From NCBI RefSeq assembly GCF_006539825.1, contig NZ_BJNT01000017.1, positions 1-64,000 of the forward strand: a stretch of 64,000 bases of DNA. Reading direction: 5' to 3'. Every line of letters begins with the position of its first letter. Within the stretch, counting starts at the first letter, position 1. Shown in pieces: positions 31,644 through 40,225 of the stretch. The position numbers were made by a program, and so were the translations under genes. Source of the stretch: Corynebacterium variabile. GTDB lineage: Bacteria > Actinomycetota > Actinomycetes > Mycobacteriales > Mycobacteriaceae. The notes under the pieces are model-generated. The model was given only the letters and a program-made list of their open reading frames with translations. It had not been told where the DNA came from and did not search any database.

Positions 31644-32390
31644 CTAGAGAGTGAGCACCCGCGCCACGGTGCGCCGGGTCTCCCCGACATAGCCGCCGCC
31701 GAATACCGCGGCGTGCAGGTAGAGGACCTGGAGCCGGTGCAACGGCAACAGCTCACGCCATCCGTCGGGCAGCTCGGCGGCCTCGGCGTAGGCGTCGAGG
31801 ACAGTCTCCAGGTGCGGGGCGCTGAACATCGTGAGGAAGCCGAGGTCCGTGAGCGCGTGGCCGCCGTGGGCGCTCGGGTCGATCAGGGTCGCCCCGTCGG
31901 GGGACCACAGCACATTTCCCGACCACAGATCACCGTGGAGCCGGGCCGGCGGGCGGTCGTCGTCGAAGTCACCGGAGCACAGCCGGTCGAGCAGCGCGTC
32001 GGTACCGGGGATCCCTCCGGCATGCGCATCGAGCGGGGCGATGACGACCTCGGCGTAGAAACTCCCCCAGCTGGCGTGTTCGGACAGGGGTAGTTCCAGG
32101 AGGTGGTCGTTCGGTCCCTGGTAGCCGGCACCCTCCCAGGTGCCGGGCCCGGAGCCGAAGGCGGGTGCCCCGGCGGCGTGGGTGACTGCCAGTCGACGCC
32201 CGAACTGCTCGGCGGCGTCCCTGGTGGCGGGAGCCGGGGAGACGCGTCGCAGCAGCAGGTCATCGCCGTCGCGGTCGACGACCTCAGCGACCGGCACTCC
32301 GCCGGTGTCCGTGGCCTCGCCCAGCCATGCCAGGCCGGCGGCCTCCCAGTCGCCCGTGCGGCCGGGGTTGCGTTTACGGAAAGTGGACAT
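31644..32390 (-). CDS. Fructosamine/ketosamine-3-kinase family protein
   Basis: A 248-aa kinase of the aminoglycoside phosphotransferase fold, fructosamine kinase family. It starts MSTFRKRNP, and the catalytic loop is ARLHGDLWSGNVLW with DPSAHGGHALTDLGFL supplying the metal-binding Asp. Such enzymes phosphorylate sugar-amine adducts on proteins or free ketosamines, which destabilises and repairs glycation. The family in actinobacteria is usually a little longer (about 260-300 aa), so this is on the short side. The start at 32390 is chosen because the upstream extension is not family-like. It is divergent from the Old Yellow Enzyme gene with only 49 nt between. Confidence 0.85.
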   Translation of the reverse strand: MSTFRKRNPGRTGDWEAAGLAWLGEATDTGGVPVAEVVDRDGDDLLLRRVSPAPATRDAAEQFGRRLAVTHAAGAPAFGSGPGTWEGAGYQGPNDHLLELPLSEHASWGSFYAEVVIAPLDAHAGGIPGTDALLDRLCSGDFDDDRPPARLHGDLWSGNVLWSPDGATLIDPSAHGGHALTDLGFLTMFSAPHLETVLDAYAEAAELPDGWRELLPLHRLQVLYLHAAVFGGGYVGETRRTVARVLTL

Positions 32391-32439
32391 GGTCTTCAGA
32401 GTAGGGAATACCGGACCGCTCTGACGGGTTGGACGAGAG

Positions 32440-33507
32440 ATGACATCTCTCTTCGACCCGCTCGACGCGGAAGCACTGCATCTGGACAACCGCGTGACGA
32501 TGGCGGCGCTGACCCGCCAACGCGCAGCGGAGGACGGCGTCCCCACTGACCTGCACGCCACGTACTACAGCCAGCGGGCCTCCGCCGGCCTCGTCGTGAC
32601 CGAGGGGACCTTCCCCGCCTTCGGCAACCGTGCCTTCCCCGGCCAGGCCGGTATCGCGAACCAGGAGCAGGCCGCCGGCTGGGCCCACGTCGCCGACGAG
32701 GTCCACGCCGCCGGTGGCACCCTCGTCATGCAGATCATGCACGGCGGACGCACCAGTCACCCTGACCTGCTGCGCGGCGGCGAACCCGAGGCACCCAGCG
32801 CCATCGGTACCGGTGGCCCGGTCCGTGGCTTCTCCGGCAAGCTCGACGGTGTGGTGCCGCGTGAGCTGGGGACCGAGGAGATCCCGCGGATCATCAGCGA
32901 GTTCGTCGCCGGTGCGCGCCGGGCGGTCGATGCCGGGGTCGACGGTGTGGAGATCCACGGTGCGAACGGGTATCTGCTGCACGAGTTCACCGCGGCGTCA
33001 TCCAACCACCGCACCGACGCCTACGGCGGATCCCCGGAGAACCGGGCGCGCCTGACCGTCGAGGTGGTGCGGGCCGTCGCCGAGGAGATCGGGGCGGAGC
33101 GCACTGCGCTACGCATCTCCCCGGAGCACGGTGTCCAGGGTGTGCCGGAGGACGACCGGGCGGACGTCCTGGCCACCTATGACGCCCTGATCGACGGCCT
33201 GCCCGAGATCGCCTACCTCTCGGTGCTGCACGCCGACATCGACGGTGACCTGGTGGCGCACCTGCGCGAGCGCTTCGGCGGGACCTTCCTGCTCAACAGC
33301 GGTTTCGGACGCGTCACCGAGCTGCCCGAAGCCCGCCACATCGTCGAGGACGATCTGGCGGACGCCGTCGTCGTCGGACGTGAGCTCATCGCCAACCCGG
33401 ACCTCGTCCGCCGGTGGGAAGAGGGTCTGGAGCTCAACACACCCGACCAGCCCACCTTCTACCTCGGTGGGGAGCGCGGGTACACGGACTATGCGTTCGT
33501 CGGCTGA
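32440..33507 (+). CDS. Old Yellow Enzyme-family NADH:flavin oxidoreductase
   Basis: A 355-aa FMN ene-reductase. The N-terminal LFDPLDAEALHLDNRVTMAA and MHGGRTSHPDLLRGGEPEAP are typical of the xenobiotic/NemA-like OYE group. VDGVEIHGANGYLLHEF carries the conserved HGAN, and SNHRTDAYGGSPENRARL is the strongly conserved loop. The phosphate-binding end is LNSGFGRVTE and VVVGRELIANPDL. It would reduce activated alkenes, quinones or nitro compounds with NAD(P)H. The physiological substrate is unknown. A GAGAG lies close before the ATG. Confidence 0.9.
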   Translation: MTSLFDPLDAEALHLDNRVTMAALTRQRAAEDGVPTDLHATYYSQRASAGLVVTEGTFPAFGNRAFPGQAGIANQEQAAGWAHVADEVHAAGGTLVMQIMHGGRTSHPDLLRGGEPEAPSAIGTGGPVRGFSGKLDGVVPRELGTEEIPRIISEFVAGARRAVDAGVDGVEIHGANGYLLHEFTAASSNHRTDAYGGSPENRARLTVEVVRAVAEEIGAERTALRISPEHGVQGVPEDDRADVLATYDALIDGLPEIAYLSVLHADIDGDLVAHLRERFGGTFLLNSGFGRVTELPEARHIVEDDLADAVVVGRELIANPDLVRRWEEGLELNTPDQPTFYLGGERGYTDYAFVG

Positions 33508-33554
33508 GTGTTCCAGGCATCCTGCGCATCCGGCCCTGGCCGGCAGCTGCGCGG

Positions 33555-34592
33555 TCAGAAATCCGCGACAATCTCGGCGACGACCCGTTTCGCGTACATG
33601 CCCACCCCGGTGATCGTCGCCGCGCCGGGACCGACCAGGTCCCCGTAACCCACCAGGTGCAGTCCCGGATGCCGGGGACTTCCGTGGTCGAGCAGACCTC
33701 GGAACGGGCCGAGGGCAGGACGGAAGCCGGTGCACCAGATGAGGTTGTCAGCATCGATGTCGGCGAGGGAGTTCACCATCGGTGTGGCGGTGAGTAGTCC
33801 TGTATCACGGGCACGACGGACCTCGGGGACCATGACGATGTCGCCGAGGGTGGTGTCCGCCCCCGGGTCCTCATCACCACGCGCGACGGCCAGGGCACGG
33901 GCCCGGTTGCGCCGGAACAGCACCCGCCCGTCGACGTCGTCCGGCATCCACCGGGGAGGATGCCTCGTGTACCAGGTCACGGGGTTGGCTCTGCCGGCTC
34001 CTCCGGTCCCGGCGTCGGCCGCGGCGAGGGCCAGTTCGGCGGCAATCTGTGCCCCGGAGTTCGCGCCGCCGACGACGGCCACCGTCGATCCCCGGAACGC
34101 CGCAGGACCGGGGTAGGTCACCGTGTGCCACTGTCGGCCACCGAAGGTGCCGGGTAGGGCGGGGACGAAGGGGGCGGACCAGGTCCCCGTGGCGGCGATG
34201 ACGTGTGGTGCAGTCCAGGTCCGGGGGCCGGAGTCCGTCATGCCGTGGACGGTGTAACGTCCTGCCGACCAGGTCACCCCGGTGACGCGCACCGGACGCT
34301 CCACCGGGAATCCGTAGCGTTCCTCGTAGGAGGCAAGGTAGTCGACGACGTGTGTGGCCGGCGGGAAGCCGTTGTAGCGGGACATCGGGCGGCCGGGCAG
34401 ATTCGAGAATTCAGCGGTGGAGAATAATCGTAGTGACGGCCAGGCGTGCCGCCATGCTCCGCCGGGGCCCGGCTGATCATCGAGAATGACGAAGGGTACG
34501 CCTGCGCGACGCAGATGGAAGGCGGTGGCGAGCCCTGCCTGACCACCGCCGACGATGACGGCGGTGGTCTGCCGTGTGTCGGGAACGGCCAC
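33555..34592 (-). CDS. arsO: ArsO-like flavin-dependent monooxygenase in the ars locus
   Basis: A 345-aa FAD/NADPH monooxygenase. GGGQAGLATAFHLRRAG (15-31) binds FAD, the second Rossmann motif VAVVGGANSGAQIAAEL binds NADPH, and ATG-type residues appear in VIAATGTWSAP and NLIWCTGFRPALG. FSTAEFSNLPGRPM and NGFPPATHVVDYL are seen in ArsO-type flavoproteins that occur beside arsR in actinobacterial ars operons. ArsO is proposed to act with thioredoxin systems or on organoarsenicals. I chose the GTG at 34592, 4 nt after the arsR stop, since earlier starts fall inside arsR. It is cotranscribed with arsR. Confidence 0.75.
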   Translation of the reverse strand: MAVPDTRQTTAVIVGGGQAGLATAFHLRRAGVPFVILDDQPGPGGAWRHAWPSLRLFSTAEFSNLPGRPMSRYNGFPPATHVVDYLASYEERYGFPVERPVRVTGVTWSAGRYTVHGMTDSGPRTWTAPHVIAATGTWSAPFVPALPGTFGGRQWHTVTYPGPAAFRGSTVAVVGGANSGAQIAAELALAAADAGTGGAGRANPVTWYTRHPPRWMPDDVDGRVLFRRNRARALAVARGDEDPGADTTLGDIVMVPEVRRARDTGLLTATPMVNSLADIDADNLIWCTGFRPALGPFRGLLDHGSPRHPGLHLVGYGDLVGPGAATITGVGMYAKRVVAEIVADF

Positions 34593-34596
34593 GGTG

Positions 34597-34947
34597 TCAG
34601 CCGATCTGCAGGACGCGGCGGAGAGCGGCGAACGGTTCCGGCCGGACCTGGTGGAGGACGCGCCGACCGTCCCGGACGCGGTCCAGCAGGCCGGCATCGA
34701 CCAGTTTCTTCAGGTGGTGGGAGACGGTCGGCTGGCTAATTCCCACCCGGGTCGTGAGGTCACCGACGGTGACCGGGACGCAGCCGCCTGCGGCGATCTC
34801 GGAGAGGATGCGCAGGCGGGCGGGGTCGGAGAGAGCGGTGAACAGCCCGGCGTACCGGGTCGCTTCATCCGGGGACAGTGGGCCGGCCCCGAGGCTGCAG
34901 CAGTCGGAGCGGAGGTCGGTGTCCGGGAGGTTCAGGGAAACAGCCAT
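34597..34947 (-). CDS. arsR: ArsR-family arsenic-responsive repressor
   Basis: A 116-aa winged-helix repressor. The DNA-reading helix is in VGISQPTVSHHLKKL (about 68-82), preceded by ALSDPARLRILSEI. Cysteines C16, C17 and C56 reproduce the C15/C16/C55 arsenite-binding set described for C. glutamicum ArsR, which differs from the Cys pair in E. coli ArsR. Arsenite binding should release it from DNA. It is divergent from acr3, and the ATTGA-N6-TCAAT palindrome at 34970-34985 lies between the two starts. It heads an operon with the ArsO-like gene. Confidence 0.92.
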   Translation of the reverse strand: MAVSLNLPDTDLRSDCCSLGAGPLSPDEATRYAGLFTALSDPARLRILSEIAAGGCVPVTVGDLTTRVGISQPTVSHHLKKLVDAGLLDRVRDGRRVLHQVRPEPFAALRRVLQIG

Positions 34948-34969
34948 GTGTCCAGAGTACCCGAAACAT

Positions 34970-34985
34970 ATTGACGACTATCAAT
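34970..34985. promoter_or_regulatory. ArsR operator candidate ATTGA-N6-TCAAT
   Basis: Perfect inverted repeat with 6-nt spacer between divergent arsR and acr3. The form fits the ArsR/SmtB consensus of AT-rich half-sites. It lies 22 nt upstream of the arsR start. Confidence 0.7.
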
Positions 34986-35056
34986 ACATTTGATATTCTC
35001 CGCTCTGCCGGGCATCCACGGACAACGACTTCCCGGACAGCTTCCTTACCGACCCG

Positions 35057-36169
35057 ATGAAAGTAGGCCACCACGTGTCCCTCATCGACCGACTCCTCCC
35101 GGTGTGGATCATCCTTGCCATGGCGGCAGGTCTGCTGCTCAGCCACACCGGACTGGCGGACGTCCTCGGTGCCACCGAGATCGCCGGGGTCTCCCTGCCG
35201 GTCGCCGTCGGACTACTCGTCATGATGTACCCGCCGTTGGCGAAGGTCCGTTACGACACCGCCGGAAGGATCACCGCCGACCGTCGGCTGATGGCTGTCT
35301 CCCTCACTCTCAACTGGATCCTCGGACCGGCACTGATGTTCGCTCTGGCCTGGTTGTTCCTTCCCGACCAGCCGGAACTGCGCACCGGGCTGATCATCGT
35401 CGGCCTGGCCCGCTGCATTGCCATGGTGCTCATCTGGTCCGAACTGGCCTGCGGCGACCGCGAAACCACCGCCGTGCTCGTCGCGGTGAACTCGGTGTTC
35501 CAGGTGCTCATGTTCGGCGTCCTCGGTTGGTTCTATCTGCAGATCCTGCCGTCGTGGTTGGGTCTGTCGACGACCTCGGCGGAGTTCTCCTTCCTTGCTA
35601 TCGCCGGCTCGGTGCTCGTCTTCCTCGGTATCCCGTTGGTGGCCGGTGCCGCCTCCCGGCTGCTCGGCGAACGGCTCCGCGGTCATCGCTGGTACGAGGA
35701 GGTTTTCCTGCCGCGGGTCTCCCCGCTGGCCCTGATCGGTCTGCTGTACACCATTGTCATCCTGTTCACCCTGCAGGGACACCAGGTCACCGACGACCCG
35801 TGGTCGGTCGCCCGCGTCGCCCTGCCACTGGTGGTGTACTTCGCTGTCATGCCCGCGCTGGCCCTGACGCTGTCCCGTGCCGTGGGCCTGGGGTACGCCC
35901 GGTCGACCTCGGTCGCCTTCACTGCGGCGGGCAACAACTTCGAGCTCGCCATTGCCGTGGCCGTCGGTACCTTCGGTGCGGACTCCGGCCAGGCACTCGC
36001 CGGCACCGTTGGTCCGCTCATCGAGGTTCCCGTGCTGGTGGGCCTGGTCTACGTCATCCGACGCCTAGGCCCGCTGCTCTTCCCCGGCGATTCGACCCTG
36101 CCGCCCGGCACAGCGTCCTCCTCTGATCCCGTCCCTTCTCCCACCATCACGGAGCACACGATCCCATGA
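35057..36169 (+). CDS. acr3: Arsenite efflux permease, Acr3 family
   Basis: A 370-aa membrane transporter with ten predicted TM helices that exports arsenite. Family residues are C120 in GLARCIAMVLIWSEL, needed for transport in characterised Acr3, E296 in AGNNFELAIA and E323 in GTVGPLIEVPVLVGL. The first helix begins RLLPVWIILAMAAGLLLSH. The start is ATG 35057; a GTG at 35075 (six codons in) is also plausible. The last 25 residues are a Pro/Ser-rich tail. It overlaps arsC by 4 bp (ATGA). ArsR should control it from the shared divergent region. Confidence 0.93.
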   Translation: MKVGHHVSLIDRLLPVWIILAMAAGLLLSHTGLADVLGATEIAGVSLPVAVGLLVMMYPPLAKVRYDTAGRITADRRLMAVSLTLNWILGPALMFALAWLFLPDQPELRTGLIIVGLARCIAMVLIWSELACGDRETTAVLVAVNSVFQVLMFGVLGWFYLQILPSWLGLSTTSAEFSFLAIAGSVLVFLGIPLVAGAASRLLGERLRGHRWYEEVFLPRVSPLALIGLLYTIVILFTLQGHQVTDDPWSVARVALPLVVYFAVMPALALTLSRAVGLGYARSTSVAFTAAGNNFELAIAVAVGTFGADSGQALAGTVGPLIEVPVLVGLVYVIRRLGPLLFPGDSTLPPGTASSSDPVPSPTITEHTIP

Positions 36170-36606
36170 GTACATCAGACCGCGTCCCGTCCGTCCTCTT
36201 CGTCTGCGTCAGCAACGCCGGTAAGTCCCGGATGGCTGAAGCCCTCGCCGAGAACCTTCGTAGCACCTCTGGAACACAGCTCACCGTCCATTCCGCCGGC
36301 ACCCGTCCCAGTACCGCCGCGAACGCGGAGTCCGTCGCCGCCCTCGACGAGATCGGGGTCCGGAGCCCGGACGCCGCGCCGAAGCCCGTCGACCAGGACC
36401 TGCTGCGGACCTCCGACCGGGTCATCCTGCTCGGCGCAGATGTCCAGCTCACCCTGCCCGAGGGCGCCCGCGGCACCTTGGAGCGCTGGGTGACCGACGA
36501 GCCTTCCACCCGGGGGATCGGCGGCATGGAGCGGATGCGGCTGGTCCGTGACGACATCGCCGCCCGGGTCCGTGAGCTCGTCAGGGAGATGACCGACGGG
36601 GACTGA
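36166..36606 (+). CDS. arsC: Arsenate reductase, mycothiol-dependent type
   Basis: A 146-aa low-molecular-weight phosphatase-fold enzyme. The active loop is VLFVCVSNAGKSRMAEAL with nucleophile C14. The position normally Arg in PTPases (CX5R) is K20, as in the corynebacterial arsenate-mycothiol transferases that form an arseno-mycothiol adduct later reduced by mycoredoxin. The second-Cys pair of thioredoxin-coupled ArsC is absent, which also fits the mycothiol route. The general-acid region reads RWVTDEPSTRG. It is coupled to acr3 by an ATGA overlap, so arsenate is reduced and the arsenite exported. Confidence 0.9.
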   Translation: MSTSDRVPSVLFVCVSNAGKSRMAEALAENLRSTSGTQLTVHSAGTRPSTAANAESVAALDEIGVRSPDAAPKPVDQDLLRTSDRVILLGADVQLTLPEGARGTLERWVTDEPSTRGIGGMERMRLVRDDIAARVRELVREMTDGD

Positions 36607-36700
36607 CGGGAACTCCTGATCAGGAACGACTACAGACCACCAGCTCGCCGCGTCACAGTCGTCGGTGTCGCCGCCTCTGTCGTTCATCGAGCCGCACGAA

Positions 36701-36761
36701 CGGATAACCCCCTATCCATTCGCTGACGATGCGACGAGCAATGGATAACCCATTATCCATT
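36701..36761. repeat. Two tandem GGATA..TATCC palindromes
   Basis: Copy 1 (36701-36720) has GGATA-ACCCCC-TATCC. Copy 2 (36740-36761) has AATGGATAA-CCCA-TTATCCATT with perfect 9-bp arms. Copies match at about 16 of 20 positions and are spaced 41 nt. They lie between the ends of convergent arsC and copA, an odd place for operators. They could be a double terminator or protein-binding sites. Confidence 0.6.
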
Positions 36762-36775
36762 ACTCCAGGTACCGG

Positions 36776-39103
36776 TCACGAACGGCTCGAGCGGAAACCG
36801 CGCAGCCGCAGCGAGTTGGAGACCACGAACACCGAGGAAAACGCCATCGCCACACCGGCGAGCATCGGGTTGAGCAGACCGAAGGCCGCCACCGGGATGA
36901 GGGCCACGTTGTAGGCGAAGGCCCAGAACAGGTTCCCGTGGATGGTCCGCAGTGTCTTCCGGGACAGTCGCACGGCGTCCACCGCGGAGCGCAGGTCGTT
37001 GTTCATCAGCGTGATGTCGCTGGCCTCGATCGCCACGTCCGTGCCCGCACCCATCGCCAGGCCCAGGTCTGCCGTGGCCAGGGCGGCGGCGTCATTGACA
37101 CCGTCGCCGACCATGGCGACGTTCCGGCCGGCGTCCTGCAGCGAGGAGATCGTCGAGACCTTCTGCTCGGGACGCACCCCGGCGATGACATGGTCCGGGT
37201 CGATGCCGACCTCGGCGGCGACAACCGTGGCGGCGCCGACGTTGTCACCGGTGAGCAGGTACGGGGTCAGTCCGAGCTCCCTGAAATCGGCGACGGCGGC
37301 GGCCGAGTCCTCCTTCACGGTATCCCGCACGGTGACGACACCGGCCGGCTCCCCGTCGACGGTGACGAGCACCGGGGTGGCACCGCCGTCCTGCGCGCCG
37401 GTGAAGGACTCACGCAGGTCACGCGGCAGACCGTCGGCCGATGCCGGACGTCCGACCTCTACGGTGCGTCCTTCCACGGTTCCCGTGACGCCGTGACCTG
37501 CGGTGGACGCGAAGTCGGTGACCTCGGGAACGGTGCCCTGCTCGGCAGCGGCGGTGACGATGGCCTTCGCGATCGGGTGCTCGGAGCCGGACTCCACCGC
37601 CGCGGCGAGGCGCAGGGTGTCGGCATCCGTTATGCCGGAACCCGTGACCCCGGTGACCGCCATGACGCCCGTGGTGACGGTGCCGGTCTTGTCCATGACG
37701 ACCGTATCGACGCGGCGGGTGGATTCCAGCACCTCCGGGCCCTTGATGAGCAGGCCGAGCCGGGCACCACGACCGGTGCCGACGAGCAGCGCGGTCGGGG
37801 TTGCCAGGCCCAGGGCACAGGGGCAGGCGATGATGAGCACGGCGACGGCGGCCGTGAAGGCGTTGGTCACCTCGGCGCCAGTGGCGAGGTGCGCGATCAG
37901 CGTGATGACCGCGATGACCATCACGACCGGCACGAAGACCTGCGAAATCCTGTCGACCAGGCGCTGGACCGGCGCCTTGGTGGCCTGCGCGTCGGAGACG
38001 AGCTTCGCCATCTGTGCCAGGGTGGAGTCCTCGCCGGTGCGGGTGACCTTCACGAGCAGACGCCCGGAGGTGTTCACCGTCGCACCGGTGACCCTGGACC
38101 CGACCGTGACCTCGACCGGCGCGGATTCGCCGGTGAGCATGGATTCGTCGACTGCGGAGGTACCGTCGGAGACTTCACCGTCGGCGGCGATCTTCTCGCC
38201 GGGTCGCACCACGACGATGTCGCCGACCGTCACCTGGTTCACGGGGACGCGGACTTCCGCGCCGTCGCGGAGCACCGCGGCGTCCTTCGCACCCATGTTG
38301 AGCAGGGCACGCAGCGCCTCGGAGGAGCGCCCCTTGGCCCTGGTCTCGAACCAGCGTCCGAGCAGCAGGAAGACGATGACCACGCCGACGGACTCGAGGT
38401 AGATCTCGTCCATGCCGTGGGTGTCGCCGGGGCGGAACAGGTGCATCTCCATCGTCATGCCGGTCATGCCGGCGTTGCCGAGGAAGAGTGCCCACAGGCT
38501 CCACAGGTAGGCGGCGGTCGTGCCGAGGGACACGAGCGTGTCCATCGTGAAGGAGAAGTGCTTCAGGTTGACCAGCGTGGCGCGGTGGAACGGGGCGCCG
38601 CCCCAGAAGTAGACCGGGGAGATCAGCGTCAGCGCGGCCCACTGCCAGTTGTCGAACTGGAGGGCGGGGACCATGCTGACCAGCACGACAGGGAAGGCGA
38701 GGATCGCCGAGAGAATCGTGCGGTGGAGCAGGTCGGCGGCCTCGGCGTCGCGTGCGGCGTCCACCCTGGCTTGGCCGACCACGTCATCCTTCGGGGAGGA
38801 CGCCGCGTCCCCGTCGTCCGTGCCTGTGTCGCTCTCATCGGCTGAGGTGTCGGCCATGGTGAAGGCGTCGTAGCCGGTGTTCCGGACCGTCTGGATGACC
38901 GCGTCGGGGTCGGTCTTCGCCGGGTCGTAGTCCACCTTGGCGGACTCGGTGGCGAAGTTGACGGTGGCGTCCACCCCGTCCATCCGGTTGAGCTTGCGCT
39001 CAATACGGGCGGAGCAGGAGGTGCAGGTCATCCCGGTGACGCCGAGGTCGAGCTGCACGAGGTCAACCGGGTCGACCGGGGCGGCCGCTGCCTTCTGTGT
39101 CAT
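36776..39103 (-). CDS. copA: Copper-exporting P1B-type ATPase
   Basis: A 775-aa heavy-metal ATPase. An N-terminal HMA domain has GMTCTSC (C27, C30), followed by an acidic linker (85-115) and eight TM helices. The TM6 metal site is CPC (C427-P428-C429). The phosphorylated Asp is D471 in DKTGT, and the hinge is [20 protein letters not shown]8 carries the Cu(I)-type [18 protein letters not shown] (YN/MxxS) motifs. It exports Cu(I) using ATP. It lies 38 nt downstream of the chaperone copZ on the same strand. The CsoR-like operator at 39405 is placed to control both. Confidence 0.95.
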   Translation of the reverse strand: MTQKAAAAPVDPVDLVQLDLGVTGMTCTSCSARIERKLNRMDGVDATVNFATESAKVDYDPAKTDPDAVIQTVRNTGYDAFTMADTSADESDTGTDDGDAASSPKDDVVGQARVDAARDAEAADLLHRTILSAILAFPVVLVSMVPALQFDNWQWAALTLISPVYFWGGAPFHRATLVNLKHFSFTMDTLVSLGTTAAYLWSLWALFLGNAGMTGMTMEMHLFRPGDTHGMDEIYLESVGVVIVFLLLGRWFETRAKGRSSEALRALLNMGAKDAAVLRDGAEVRVPVNQVTVGDIVVVRPGEKIAADGEVSDGTSAVDESMLTGESAPVEVTVGSRVTGATVNTSGRLLVKVTRTGEDSTLAQMAKLVSDAQATKAPVQRLVDRISQVFVPVVMVIAVITLIAHLATGAEVTNAFTAAVAVLIIACPCALGLATPTALLVGTGRGARLGLLIKGPEVLESTRRVDTVVMDKTGTVTTGVMAVTGVTGSGITDADTLRLAAAVESGSEHPIAKAIVTAAAEQGTVPEVTDFASTAGHGVTGTVEGRTVEVGRPASADGLPRDLRESFTGAQDGGATPVLVTVDGEPAGVVTVRDTVKEDSAAAVADFRELGLTPYLLTGDNVGAATVVAAEVGIDPDHVIAGVRPEQKVSTISSLQDAGRNVAMVGDGVNDAAALATADLGLAMGAGTDVAIEASDITLMNNDLRSAVDAVRLSRKTLRTIHGNLFWAFAYNVALIPVAAFGLLNPMLAGVAMAFSSVFVVSNSLRLRGFRSSRS

Positions 39104-39141
39104 TGCTGGTCTGTCCTTTGTGGCTGGTGCTCGGTGTGCTG

Positions 39142-39342
39142 TCAGGCGATGTCGTAGCCGGCTTCGTCGACGGCGGCGGCGACCTGCTCGTCGGTGAAGC
39201 CCTCGCCGGTGACGACGACGACACCGGTGGCCGGGGTGGCCTCGACCTCGGTGACGCCCTCGATGGCGCCGACCTCCTGCTCGACGGCGGCCTTGCAGTG
39301 TCCGCAGCTCATGCCGGTGACGGTGTAGTTCTTCGTGGCCAT
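39142..39342 (-). CDS. copZ: Copper chaperone, HMA-domain protein
   Basis: A 66-aa ferredoxin-like HMA domain with the metal motif GMSCGHC (C13, C16) and the usual [14 protein letters not shown] strand pattern. It delivers Cu(I) to CopA. AAGGAA lies upstream of the ATG. It is the first gene of the copZ-copA operon, and its promoter region carries a CsoR-like palindrome at 39405-39425. The length is standard. Confidence 0.93.
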   Translation of the reverse strand: MATKNYTVTGMSCGHCKAAVEQEVGAIEGVTEVEATPATGVVVVTGEGFTDEQVAAAVDEAGYDIA

Positions 39343-39404
39343 GGTGCCGTTCCTTCCGTTGGTGGCGGGGTCCGGATGGCCCTGCCGTGCGTACGGGTCC
39401 GACG

Positions 39405-39425
39405 ATATACCCCTAGGGGGTATAT
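39405..39425. promoter_or_regulatory. CsoR-like copper operator before copZ
   Basis: Arms ATATACCCC and GGGGTATAT around a TA/G centre form a near-perfect palindrome of the actinobacterial CsoR type. On the minus strand TTGAAA and TATCGT flank it at 17-nt spacing, so it would sit across the copZ promoter. It also lies upstream of the plus-strand secreted-protein pair. No csoR gene is in the window. Confidence 0.75.
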
Positions 39426-39545
39426 TTCAAGGGTGTCAGTCGGTCGGGGGTGTTGACTGCCCGTTGCGACGGCGAAACCATGGACAGTGCGCGGGGCGCC
39501 GAAGCGCTGCCCGAGATCTCCGACTTTCACGACGAGAGGACCATC

Positions 39546-39887
39546 ATGAACGGCGAACCTGTATCCACCGTTCGCACGACACCCTCCACCTCCGGATCTG
39601 CGCAGAGCACCCGCCGTCGACACGGGTTGCGCAACCGCGTGGCCGCCATCTCCGCGGCCGCGTTGCTCGCGGCCGGTGGTGCGAGTGCCTTCGCCCCCTC
39701 CGCCGCCGCGCAGGGACTTCCGGAGCCGATCCAGACCACGTACGATGCCCTTCCGCCGGATGTGCAGTCGATCGTCGGCAGTGTTGCGCTGAGTGGCCCG
39801 CTGAGCCTGGCGGCGCTCTACTACTTCGTCTGGTGTCCGGTCGTCAACGGGCCGTGGAACCCTGCCCCGGACAACTGCTCGTTCTGA
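39546..39887 (+). CDS. Small secreted protein A, copper-locus paralogue pair
   Basis: A 113-aa protein with a twin-Arg-containing basic N-region (STRRRHGLRNR, 21-31), a hydrophobic signal core (AAISAAALLAAGGASAFAPS) and likely cleavage after SAAAQ (about residue 56). The mature part is about 57 residues: LPPDVQSIVGSVALSGPLSL, then YYFVWCP (C97), then DNCSF at the end (C111). The two cysteines could form a disulfide or bind metal. GAGAGGA lies before the ATG. A paralogue follows 8 nt after the stop. The pair is bracketed by CsoR-like operators, suggesting a copper-related role; I recognise no family. Confidence 0.65.
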   Translation: MNGEPVSTVRTTPSTSGSAQSTRRRHGLRNRVAAISAAALLAAGGASAFAPSAAAQGLPEPIQTTYDALPPDVQSIVGSVALSGPLSLAALYYFVWCPVVNGPWNPAPDNCSF

Positions 39888-39895
39888 CCGGCCGG

Positions 39896-40150
39896 GTGGT
39901 CGCCGCCACGGCTGCTGTCCTCATCGCCACCGGTGGTGCGAGCGTCGTCACGCCGGTCGCGTCGGCACAGGATCTGGCATCGTCCGCCGGTGTACCTGCT
40001 GTGACGCTGCCTCCGGAGGTGCAGTCGTCGCTCGGCAGTGCCTTCGCTGTCGGGGCGGCGGTCTTCCTCCCGATCTACTACTTCATCTGGTGTCCACTGG
40101 CGATCGCCGGCGGATCGGTGGACCAGAACTCCGGCGCCTGCACATTCTGA
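39896..40150 (+). CDS. Small secreted protein B, paralogue of protein A
   Basis: An 84-aa product from a GTG at 39896. A short N-terminal signal (VVAATAAVLIATGGASVVTP, cleavage near ASAQ, residue 25) is followed by a mature part aligned with protein A: LPPEVQSSLGSAFAVGAAVF, YYFIWCP (C66), ACTF (C82). The LPP-[DE]-VQS, YYF-x-WCP and terminal Cys-x-Phe elements are shared, so the two arose by duplication. The basic N-region is poor, so a longer form from an upstream GTG (39854, inside gene A) is possible. It would be translationally coupled to A. Confidence 0.55.
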   Translation: MVAATAAVLIATGGASVVTPVASAQDLASSAGVPAVTLPPEVQSSLGSAFAVGAAVFLPIYYFIWCPLAIAGGSVDQNSGACTF

Positions 40151-40191
40151 CTGTGTGCGTCTGCGGCCCACGGGGGTATCGTCGAGGGGTG

Positions 40192-40213
40192 TTGACATAC
40201 CCCACTGGGGTAT
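40192..40213 (+). promoter_or_regulatory. CsoR-like operator with TTGACA before the YdhK gene
   Basis: TTGACA (40192-40197) overlaps the palindrome ATACCCC-ACT-GGGGTAT (40197-40213), which shares its core with the site at 39405. The ATG follows 12 nt later. The YdhK-type lipoprotein is therefore likely in the same copper regulon. Confidence 0.75.
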
Positions 40214-40225
40214 ACGGTCGGAGTC

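Noticed and set aside
36938..38845. Plus-strand ORF of 635 codons across copA
   Set aside because: copA has all P-type ATPase motifs on the minus strand; the plus frame shows no family pattern.
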